Assembly: GCA_026396535.1 (NCBI GenBank)
Contig: JAPLWP010000073.1
Location: 1-13,503 of the forward strand
Source of the DNA: Candidatus Magasanikiibacteriota bacterium
GTDB lineage: Bacteria > Patescibacteriota > Patescibacteriia > Magasanikbacterales > GWA2-37-8
Length of the DNA: 13,503 bases
Direction: 5' to 3'
Made by a program: the position numbers and the translations under genes. The notes under the pieces are model-generated. The model saw nothing but the letters and a program-made list of their open reading frames with translations. It had not been told where the DNA came from and made no database searches. Of the stretch, positions 6,491 through 11,407 are shown piece after piece; position 1 is the first letter of the stretch; every line of letters starts with the position of its first letter.

Positions 6491-7525
6491 TTATGCACTT
6501 TTAAATTCTCCGATAATTTCTTCCAGAATATCATGAAAACTAATAATGCCCACTACTTTTTGGGAATGTTTTTCGGTAATAAGCACTATGCTAATAGAAG
6601 AACGTTTGAGACGCTCTATGGCTACAAGCGATGGCACATCGGAATTTATGTGCATTACTGGCTGAATCAAAGATTTTAAATTAAAATGTTCAGCGCCATT
6701 ATCAAAAAGATGAACCAAGAGATCCTTGGTTTCGATTGCTCCTAGATTATTATCAATATTACCATCACAGACTGGAAAAACCGAACGATCACTACCGGCA
6801 ATTTTATCGCGTACTATTTCTGGTGAATCAAACACATCTATCCATTTTACTTCTTTGCGGGCTGTCATGAAATCTTTTATTGGACGATTACCTAAATGAA
6901 AAATGCTTTCTACCATTTTTTGTTCAGATCTTTCAAAAACTCCACTCTCGGCTCCCTCTGCTATCAACAGTTTTATTTCTTCTTCGCTGACTGTGTGTTC
7001 AATGGCTGGCTTAATGCGAAGAACTTTCAAAACTGCCCCGGTGGAATTACTTAAAATTTTTACCAACGGTGAAGTGACTGTCATAATAAATTTAATTTGA
7101 CGCGCCACTAACAAAGAAATCCTTTCTGGATTTGATAAAGCGATTTGTTTTGGTACCAGCTCGCCTATAACCAAAGAAAGAAACGTCGTAACGACAATTA
7201 TAATTACGACGCTTATCGGTTCGCTATATTCTATCACCCAAGGAGATTGAGTGAGCAGTTTGGCAACATCATGAGACAAAGTGGCAGCTCCAAAAGCACC
7301 GGCAAAAATACCAATCATGCTAATACCTATTTGGATAGCTGAAAGCATTTCGGAGGATTTTCTAGTAAGAAATAAGGCATTTTGCGCCCTTTTATTACCA
7401 AGTTTGGAGAGGTGCCTAAGACGACTTTTTTTGACACTCAAAAGAGCGATCTCCGCCAAAGAGAAATAGCCGTTTAATAAGATAAGGGCCAGAATCAAGA
7501 TGATTTCAATAAAAATTTTACTCAT
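6491..7525 (-). CDS. CNNM/CBS-domain membrane protein (CorB/HlyC-like) lacking the CorC domain
   Basis: The family includes Mg2+/Co2+ efflux or transport-associated proteins formerly called hemolysins. The 344-residue protein has the CNNM transmembrane domain (about 1-190; hydrophobic segments at 4-26, 62-82, 103-125 and 138-158) with the conserved NGYFSLAEIALLSVKKSRL start and GELVPKQIALSNPE (121-134). A CBS pair follows at about 215-275 and 287-342. The chain stops immediately after the second CBS domain (HDILEEIIGEFKSA), whereas most relatives of about 420-440 residues continue with a CorC_HlyC domain. The ending is clean and the next gene has its own promoter, so this looks like a natural short form rather than a broken gene. 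Its promoter has a TGTGA-TAGAGT box and a leader of about 33-37 nt. Confidence 0.9.
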   Translation of the reverse strand: MSKIFIEIILILALILLNGYFSLAEIALLSVKKSRLRHLSKLGNKRAQNALFLTRKSSEMLSAIQIGISMIGIFAGAFGAATLSHDVAKLLTQSPWVIEYSEPISVVIIIVVTTFLSLVIGELVPKQIALSNPERISLLVARQIKFIMTVTSPLVKILSNSTGAVLKVLRIKPAIEHTVSEEEIKLLIAEGAESGVFERSEQKMVESIFHLGNRPIKDFMTARKEVKWIDVFDSPEIVRDKIAGSDRSVFPVCDGNIDNNLGAIETKDLLVHLFDNGAEHFNLKSLIQPVMHINSDVPSLVAIERLKRSSISIVLITEKHSQKVVGIISFHDILEEIIGEFKSA

Positions 7526-7564
7526 ATATACAATTGCGAATAGGTACAGAGCGAATCTGCGTGT

Positions 7565-7593
7565 ACTCTATCACATCTTCGCATTTTTGGACA
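7565..7593 (-). promoter_or_regulatory. Extended -10 promoter of the CNNM gene
   Basis: Minus strand: TGTGA directly before TAGAGT (7565-7570), with TGTCCA (7588-7593) at the -35 position after a 17-base spacer. Aligned over about 37 bases it is strikingly like the promoter at 6454-6482, including TTTCTGTC around the -35. Confidence 0.5.
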
Positions 7594-7604
7594 GAAAGTA
7601 TATT

Positions 7605-7633
7605 TTTATAAAAAATAAATTATTTTTTATAAA
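7605..7633. repeat. 29-nt perfect all-A/T palindrome
   Basis: TTTATAAAAAATAA, a single central A, and its exact reverse complement TTATTTTTTATAAA. It contains no G or C and lies in the middle of an AT-rich block between divergent genes, where it could extrude as a cruciform or help DNA unwinding. It has no flanking G/C stem and does not look like a terminator. Confidence 0.85.
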
Positions 7634-7703
7634 TTTGAAAAATAAAATTTTGAATCATATTTTTCTATGTTGTTTTTTGTTTTAGGTTAGTGATTTTTTT
7701 GAG

Positions 7704-7712
7704 TTATCCACA
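7704..7712 (+). promoter_or_regulatory. Consensus DnaA box
   Basis: TTATCCACA matches the high-affinity DnaA box consensus (TTATNCACA) at all positions. It lies just right of an extremely AT-rich block and 10 bases left of the -35 box of the plus-strand promoter. Only one perfect box was found; no nearby second copy on either strand. Confidence 0.6.
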
Positions 7713-7721
7713 GTTTTTTTG

Positions 7722-7750
7722 TTGACACCTATTTTTTACGGGTCTACAGT
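7722..7750 (+). promoter_or_regulatory. Sigma-70 promoter driving the stress-type cluster
   Basis: TTGACA (7722-7727), 17-base spacer, TACAGT (7745-7750). The -35 is perfect. Transcription should begin near 7757, giving a leader of about 195 nt before the ATG at 7952, unusually long for this window. Confidence 0.75.
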
Positions 7751-7810
7751 TACTATATACATTGTTCTTTTTCTTTTTAAAAAATAACAGATGTAATGTT
7801 TCATCATAGA

Positions 7811-7905
7811 AGAAAATTCAAATACCAATGCGAATTTTCTCCTGTGCTTGAAACGATGCATCGCGCGCAATGCCATCCCGGATGGCGGTCGATCATTGTC
7901 ACGAT
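7811..7905 (+). other. Inverted-repeat-rich leader, candidate structured RNA element
   Basis: Two stem regions lie in the leader. The first is a 9-bp hairpin, AGAAAATTC (7811-7819) with GAATTTTCT (7832-7840), loop 12 nt. The second is a nested set: ATCG/CGAT (7860-7863 and 7902-7905), CAAT/ATTG (7868-7871 and 7895-7898) and GCCATC-CCG-GATGGC (7872-7886), with an 8-nt bulge. The self-complementary CGATGCATCG (7854-7863) offers an alternative fold. The segment is clearly more G/C-rich than its surroundings. It matches no riboswitch class that I recognise, and the short stems could be partly chance. Confidence 0.4.
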
Positions 7906-7951
7906 ACTTTGGATTGAGAGTACAGATTACTTAATTCTTATCTATAAGTAT

Positions 7952-8167
7952 ATGTACAAATCACATAACCAACAAAGTGGTCAGCAGGGTTCTCAAAGTG
8001 GAAATCAAGATGACCAGGATATGAGTCAGCAACAGGGTAAGTCTGACCGCTCTGGATCTTCTCAAGGCAGCGGTAATCGGGATGATCAGAGTGGAACAAG
8101 CGGTGGTAAACAGCATGATGATCATAAAAGTGGAAACTCCGGTTCTCAGGATGAATTTCATCGTTAA
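7952..8167 (+). CDS. Hydrophilic Gln/Ser/Gly/Asp-rich low-complexity protein
   Basis: This 71-residue protein is almost entirely Gln, Ser, Gly, Asp, Asn, His and Lys, with no hydrophobic core and no Cys. It is probably disordered and cytoplasmic, comparable in composition to small bacterial stress or desiccation proteins, but I recognise no family. I chose the ATG at 7952 because composition changes abruptly there; an upstream in-frame ATG at 7796 would add 52 residues, including a hydrophobic patch, that overlap the inverted repeats of the leader. No Shine-Dalgarno sequence precedes either start. The gene is expressed from the promoter at 7722 and is followed, after about 140 bases, by a terminator. 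It may share a transcript with the YtxH-like gene if that terminator leaks. Confidence 0.55.
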   Translation: MYKSHNQQSGQQGSQSGNQDDQDMSQQQGKSDRSGSSQGSGNRDDQSGTSGGKQHDDHKSGNSGSQDEFHR

Positions 8168-8240
8168 AAATTAATACATCCAAATTTTATTCGGGCAATT
8201 ATGCTTGGCCTGGCCAGGGCTGAATATAAATATAGCCAAT

Positions 8241-8262
8241 ACAAAAAACCGCTCGAGCGGTA
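8241..8262 (-). terminator. Minus-strand terminator-like hairpin with no minus-strand gene
   Basis: ACCGCTCGAGCGGT (8248-8261) is a 14-bp perfect palindrome able to form a 5-bp stem with a TCGA loop. On the minus strand it is followed by TTTTTTGT, the form of an intrinsic terminator. Every gene between here and 9120 is on the plus strand, so it has no obvious client. Confidence 0.45.
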
Positions 8263-8305
8263 TCAAAGATTATTTAATAGATCGATCTCGTGAAATATCA
8301 TACTT

Positions 8306-8338
8306 AAAAACTGGCCATTTTATCTGGCCAGTTTTTTT
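8306..8338 (+). terminator. Intrinsic terminator upstream of the YtxH-like gene
   Basis: CTGGCCA (8311-8317) and TGGCCAG (8325-8331) flank a 7-nt loop, extended by A/T pairs to 12 bp and followed by a run of seven T. It ends only 20 bases before the ATG at 8358. Confidence 0.85.
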
Positions 8339-8357
8339 CAGTCATTAATAAAATTTT

Positions 8358-8849
8358 ATGACTAGCACCCTTACCAAAACTGCGATTGTTGGTGGCGTAT
8401 TGGGAGCTGCGCTCTTTGCTTTTCTCAAAACAAAAAAAGGGAAGCAAATTAAAAATCAATTGCACGAAAGTCTAGATGAACTATACTCTGATGTAGAGGA
8501 TAAATTGCGTGATTTGGGAGATGCCACTCAAGAAAAATACAATGAGGTTGTGCAGAAGGTGGTACAAGAGTACAGTGACAAAAAAATGCTGGCTACCAAA
8601 GTAGTAGTGGATATTACTGATGAGCTAAAGAAGAGATGGGAGATGTTCCAGCTTTACTATCTTTATAATCAGGTAAAATCCGAGCTCCGTACGGTCGCCG
8701 AGCCTTCCCAAATCGGATTCAATAAGACTGTTCAAGATGTAGTAGATGAATATGCAAGAGACAAAAGATTGGCAAAAGAAGAAGTAGCTACGCTCAGCAA
8801 CGAAATAAAAAAGAAGTGGAGAGAATTTAAGAGAGAGATAGCGTCTTAA
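8358..8849 (+). CDS. YtxH-like membrane-anchored helical protein with internal duplication
   Basis: The 163-residue protein begins with a short membrane segment (about 8-24, IVGGVLGAALFAFL) followed by KTKKGK, the layout of YtxH-domain general-stress proteins. The rest is charged alpha helix. Residues 57-98 and 117-158 are clearly related: KYNEVVQKVVQEYSDKKMLA aligns with GFNKTVQDVVDEYARDKRLA, and ITDELKKRWEMF with LSNEIKKKWREF. This 60-residue-period duplication is not part of a typical YtxH protein. It may act as a cytoplasmic coiled-coil scaffold at the membrane; that is inference. No promoter fits in the 20 bases between the upstream terminator and the ATG, so expression probably depends on read-through or on a promoter overlapping the hairpin. 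A small hairpin (8841-8860) covers its stop codon. Confidence 0.7.
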   Translation: MTSTLTKTAIVGGVLGAALFAFLKTKKGKQIKNQLHESLDELYSDVEDKLRDLGDATQEKYNEVVQKVVQEYSDKKMLATKVVVDITDELKKRWEMFQLYYLYNQVKSELRTVAEPSQIGFNKTVQDVVDEYARDKRLAKEEVATLSNEIKKKWREFKREIAS

Positions 8850-8885
8850 TTTTTAGACGCATGACTTATTATTAAGTTTAATTAT

Positions 8886-9044
8886 ATGGGAATTATATTG
8901 TGGATTATCTTTGGTGGTTTGGTAGGATGGATTGCATCTTTGATTATGAAAACTGATGCGTCTCAAGGACCGATGTTAAATATTATTGTGGGTATAGTAG
9001 GCGCGGTAATTGGAGGGGCTGTCATGTTCAGCTCAGCAGCCTAG
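8886..9044 (+). CDS. GlsB/YeaQ/YmgE-like membrane protein, probably frameshifted (tail to 9120)
   Basis: The frame from 8886 encodes 52 residues: [20 protein letters not shown], then MKTDASQGP, then a second helix [19 protein letters not shown]. This matches the first two helices of the GlsB/YeaQ/YmgE (transglycosylase-associated) family, about 80 residues long, found in stress responses. The frame ends at TAG 9042-9044. In the +1 frame the DNA continues as an open tail ([29 protein letters not shown]) to TAA at 9118-9120. The tail repeats QQPSA twice in that frame, encoded by near-identical 15-mers at 9034-9048 and 9082-9096, so it was probably coding. Skipping one base between about 9012 and 9033, for instance in the GGGG run at 9015-9018, would give 77 residues, close to family length. 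The tail is not the usual third helix. Confidence 0.65.
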   Translation: MGIILWIIFGGLVGWIASLIMKTDASQGPMLNIIVGIVGAVIGGAVMFSSAA

Positions 9045-9096
9045 CGCCAGTCTCAATATCCAAGGGCCCCCAACTACCCCACAACAACCTAGCGCC
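9034..9096 (+). repeat. Direct repeat encoding QQPSA in the +1 frame
   Basis: CAGCAGCCTAGCGCC (9034-9048) and CAACAACCTAGCGCC (9082-9096) are identical at 13 of 15 bases and 48 bases apart, so they are in the same frame. Both differences are at third codon positions (CAG/CAA), leaving the residues unchanged. Confidence 0.8.
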
Positions 9097-9155
9097 CCAT
9101 CCGGTCAAACAAATTATTAATCCTGTACAATGTATTTAATTTATAATTCGTGGAC

Positions 9156-9190
9156 AAAAAATAATGGTCCGACTAGGGCCATTATTTTTT
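9156..9190. terminator. Bidirectional intrinsic terminator between convergent genes
   Basis: A 15-bp stem (AAAAAATAATGGTCC / GGGCCATTATTTTTT, with one G-T pair) and a 5-nt loop have A/T tracts on both sides. It separates the plus-strand stress cluster from the minus-strand operon that ends at 9224. Confidence 0.9.
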
Positions 9191-9223
9191 GTTAAAGATT
9201 TTTATTTTTAAAAGTTTTATTGG

Positions 9224-10066
9224 TTAGATAATAATAGACGTCCAATCCAATTTACCTTTGTCGTCTGCTATCGCCTTTTTATATTTAGCCAGAGTATCAT
9301 CTAAAAGCGGATTCTCTAGATCTTGAGCTAAAGCCTTGGCGTAGTTTAAATCTTTAGTGATCAAATTAACAGCAAAATTTAATTTCTCAGCTTGGGTTTT
9401 ATATCCTTCCCAAGCTAGAGCGGTTGTAGCTCCGCCGGGACGATCACAGAGCGCCTCCCCCACTGCATTCATATCCATGCCTTGTGATTTGGCAATGGCC
9501 AGTGCTTCGCCTAGACCGCCTATATGAATAGCCTGAAGCATATTTAAAATTAATTTATATCTCATTCCTGATCCGGCTTTTCCAAAATAAAATAATTTTT
9601 TGCTGACAGCTTGAAAAGTATTCTTTAATTCTTCGATAGTATCTTTGTCACCTCCCGCCAACAGAGTGAGCTGTCCGGTTTCGGTAGCCACTCGTCCGCC
9701 GGTAAGTGCTACGTCACAAAAGCGCAAGTTATTTTCTGTACACTGGGCTATTAGCTCATCTATCCAGGTAGCAGATAATGTAGCTGAAGCAATATAAATT
9801 TTAGCTGGATCGATGGTTTGTAAAATACCATTTTGGCCAGTCCAGACTTCTCGCGATGACTCATCGTTGGCAGTAACTTCAAAAATTATATCGGCATTTT
9901 GTACGGCTTGCGCCGGTGTGTCGCACCACACTGCCCCTTTTTCAAGTAGAGATAAAGTATTTTCTTTGGTTCTATTCCAGATATAAACTTTGAAATCATT
10001 GGCAAGAAAATTTTTGGCCATGCCGCTTCCCATTATACCGCAGCCAATAATCGCAATATTTTTCAT
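9224..10066 (-). CDS. NAD(P)-dependent beta-hydroxyacid dehydrogenase family oxidoreductase
   Basis: The 280-residue protein is a full-length member of the 3-hydroxyisobutyrate/6-phosphogluconate dehydrogenase-like superfamily, which oxidises hydroxyacids or reduces succinic semialdehyde/glyoxylate. A Rossmann fold opens with GCGIMG (8-13), and N31-R32 after the second strand favour NADP(H). The substrate loop is DVALTGGRVATETGQLTLLAGG (118-139). The catalytic lysine is K171, in GSGMRYKLILN with N175, and KDLNYA (238-243) is the usual C-terminal motif. All catalytic positions are present. It is the last gene of a minus-strand operon, 3 bp after the AHSA1 gene, and is closed by the terminator at 9156-9190. 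The exact substrate cannot be read from the sequence, and its neighbours do not define a pathway. Confidence 0.92.
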   Translation of the reverse strand: MKNIAIIGCGIMGSGMAKNFLANDFKVYIWNRTKENTLSLLEKGAVWCDTPAQAVQNADIIFEVTANDESSREVWTGQNGILQTIDPAKIYIASATLSATWIDELIAQCTENNLRFCDVALTGGRVATETGQLTLLAGGDKDTIEELKNTFQAVSKKLFYFGKAGSGMRYKLILNMLQAIHIGGLGEALAIAKSQGMDMNAVGEALCDRPGGATTALAWEGYKTQAEKLNFAVNLITKDLNYAKALAQDLENPLLDDTLAKYKKAIADDKGKLDWTSIII

Positions 10067-10069
10067 AAC

Positions 10070-10486
10070 TTATTTTTGTTCGGTAATATATTTTTTGAAA
10101 TTTTCTAATATAGATTGCCAGCCATTTTTTTGCATTTCAGGTGGGTTCTGATTTTCTGGATCAAACGATTCTATAATTTTGTAGCCATTATCTACTTTAA
10201 TAAATTTAATACTTACATTTCTTCCGTCAGACATATTATATTCAATTTCTTCATATGGCGTTACTATAGTATATACACCTCCGAAATCAAAACCAAAACT
10301 CCCGTCGCTGGCTTCCATACGAGTATTGAATTTGCCCCCTACTTGCAAATCATTGCTGGCGGTTGGCACCCACCAATCGCTGGAAGCGTTACACCAATTT
10401 TTGATATGTTCTGGCTCGTTCCAATATTTCCAAATTTTTTCTATCGGTGCGTCTATGCTAGTTTCTACTGTTATTTTTTCCGACAT
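10070..10486 (-). CDS. SRPBCC/AHSA1-domain protein
   Basis: The 138-residue protein has the START-like helix-grip fold of the AHSA1 family (the domain named for the Hsp90 ATPase activator Aha1): EKITVETSIDAPIEKIWKYWNEPEHIKNW at the start, a central GGKFNTRMEASDGS strand pair and FGGVYT, and a final amphipathic helix (NGWQSILENFKKYI). Bacterial members bind small hydrophobic ligands or act as ligand-sensing or detoxification proteins; the ligand here is unknown. It lies 12 bp after the preceding gene and 3 bp before the oxidoreductase, so it is in the same operon. No signal peptide; cytoplasmic. No Shine-Dalgarno sequence before the ATG. Confidence 0.9.
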   Translation of the reverse strand: MSEKITVETSIDAPIEKIWKYWNEPEHIKNWCNASSDWWVPTASNDLQVGGKFNTRMEASDGSFGFDFGGVYTIVTPYEEIEYNMSDGRNVSIKFIKVDNGYKIIESFDPENQNPPEMQKNGWQSILENFKKYITEQK

Positions 10487-10498
10487 ATAAATTAATTG

Positions 10499-10801
10499 TT
10501 ATTTAATTTGTTTATTTTTAGTTCCCCAGTGCCAACTTGGTTTTTCACCGGTTTTGTAGCAAATATGTATTAGGATGAGAATAAGGATGAAAGTTTCAGG
10601 AATGAAATTTAAAAGTGTGCCACCAGTTGAACGGAAGCGTGAATCAAGTCGATAAAGATTTAATAATACTAACGCTAGAAAAATAAAGATTGTAGCCCAA
10701 CCTTGCCATCGAGCTGGAGTCCATCCCCAGCCATAAAGTTTGGCTTTAAACCAATAACCTTGAGGATTATCCCTTATGTATTCTAGATAATTTTTTATCA
10801 T
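10499..10801 (-). CDS. Small two-helix membrane protein with a Trp-rich N-terminal motif
   Basis: I know no function for this 100-residue protein. The N-terminal part is aromatic: NPQGYWFKAKLYGWGWTPARWQGW (12-35). Two hydrophobic helices follow at about 35-50 and 65-84, with a basic, Trp-containing tail (GEKPSWHWG). As I recall, the YGWGWTP-xx-WQGW pattern recurs in small CPR membrane proteins, but no Pfam name comes to mind. It is 10 bp downstream of the Gmad2 gene and 12 bp upstream of the AHSA1 gene, so it is co-transcribed. Both ends probably face the same side of the membrane. It could interact with the envelope protein encoded next to it, though only gene order suggests this. Confidence 0.75.
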   Translation of the reverse strand: MIKNYLEYIRDNPQGYWFKAKLYGWGWTPARWQGWATIFIFLALVLLNLYRLDSRFRSTGGTLLNFIPETFILILILIHICYKTGEKPSWHWGTKNKQIK

Positions 10802-10811
10802 ATTATACTAA

Positions 10812-11291
10812 TTATTTATTAGTAACAAATACGACTGGAATTTCCAAGGCATCGTCATTTTGTGGAAGTCCGGATGGATTATCTTTACGTAGTATGAGCG
10901 TGCCTTTGTTACTATAAACATCTTTATCCACCGTAAATATAAGAGTGGCAGTAAAGGGTACAAATTCAGTGGTCATCCAATCGCCTTTTGCAGTAGCAGT
11001 GCCTTGGGCTATGATAAGACCATCCCAATCAGTAAGAACTACTGGAAAGCTACCTTCAAAAAACCAGGTTCCGCGCGCTTGCCCAGTAATAGTAAGAGGG
11101 CTTTGAACAACTTCATTGGGACGTGGAGTTTGGATGCGGATAAGATCTATTTTTGCTTGCTCATTTCCGTTATCGGCTGGTGGTAAAGGTTGAGCTGAAG
11201 TTTTGTGGAAATTTTTATAAACCAAATAGGCTGCCGCGATAATAAGCAATAACCCTACTATAAATAAGGCTGATTTTAAGCTTTTATTCAT
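10812..11291 (-). CDS. Membrane-anchored Gmad2 immunoglobulin-like domain protein
   Basis: The 159-residue protein has one N-terminal membrane anchor (about 8-25) with no clear cleavage site, a Pro/Asn-rich linker (30-47) and a Gmad2 domain (about 48-156). Key Gmad2 stretches are PLTITGQARGTWFFEGSFPVVL (65-86), FVPFTATLIF (110-119) and NPSGLPQNDDALEIPV (138-153). Gmad2 domains are predicted beta-sandwiches on the outer face of the membrane, often with spore- or envelope-related domains; the ligand is unknown. It is the first gene of the operon that runs down to 9224, with a promoter about 30 bases upstream. In CPR such proteins occur widely, which fits the overall assignment of the window. 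Confidence 0.88.
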   Translation of the reverse strand: MNKSLKSALFIVGLLLIIAAAYLVYKNFHKTSAQPLPPADNGNEQAKIDLIRIQTPRPNEVVQSPLTITGQARGTWFFEGSFPVVLTDWDGLIIAQGTATAKGDWMTTEFVPFTATLIFTVDKDVYSNKGTLILRKDNPSGLPQNDDALEIPVVFVTNK

Positions 11292-11319
11292 ATAAGTTTA
11301 CTTAATATTTAACATATAT

Positions 11320-11348
11320 AGTATATCAAAATAGATAGCCATAAGTAA
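11320..11348 (-). promoter_or_regulatory. Promoter of the Gmad2-oxidoreductase operon
   Basis: Minus strand: TTACTT (11343-11348), 17-base spacer ending in TTTGA, TATACT (11320-11325). The -10 is one base off consensus. The predicted leader is about 22 nt. Confidence 0.55.
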
Positions 11349-11407
11349 AATGACGTAGATTATTTGAAGGTGTTTAAAGTCAATTTATTGAGCGCTGGCC
11401 AGATTAG

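Larger units (their letters stand above)
7526..7951. other. 426-bp divergent intergenic region
   Basis: This is the largest stretch without a convincing gene. From left to right it holds the promoter of the CNNM gene (7565-7593), a very AT-rich block (about 7595-7700) with a perfect 29-nt palindrome, a consensus DnaA box, a plus-strand promoter and a structured leader. An ATG at 7796 opens a frame into the Gln/Ser-rich gene, but the residues it would add look like translated noncoding DNA. Confidence 0.7.

Noticed and set aside
7796..7951. N-terminal 52-residue extension of the Gln/Ser-rich protein from the ATG at 7796
   Set aside because: The residues have an abrupt change in composition, include a stray hydrophobic patch, and overlap the inverted repeats; the frame is probably open by chance. 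Not fully excluded.
7938..8183. Minus-strand open frames opposite the Gln/Ser-rich gene (His/Asp-rich)
   Set aside because: Composition mirrors the low-complexity plus-strand codons; no domain and no promoter. The terminator-like hairpin at 8248-8261 lies upstream of these frames, so it does not serve them.
8209..8218. Palindrome CCTGGCCAGG as part of a repeat family with other CTGGCCAG sites (8311-8331, 11394-11401)
   Set aside because: The sites differ in context, one being a terminator stem; three short palindromes do not make a repeat family.
8841..8860. Hairpin GCGTCT / AGACGC over the YtxH-like stop codon as a terminator
   Set aside because: A 6-bp stem with an 8-nt loop and no T-tract after it, so it does not have terminator form; it may still stabilise the 3' end.
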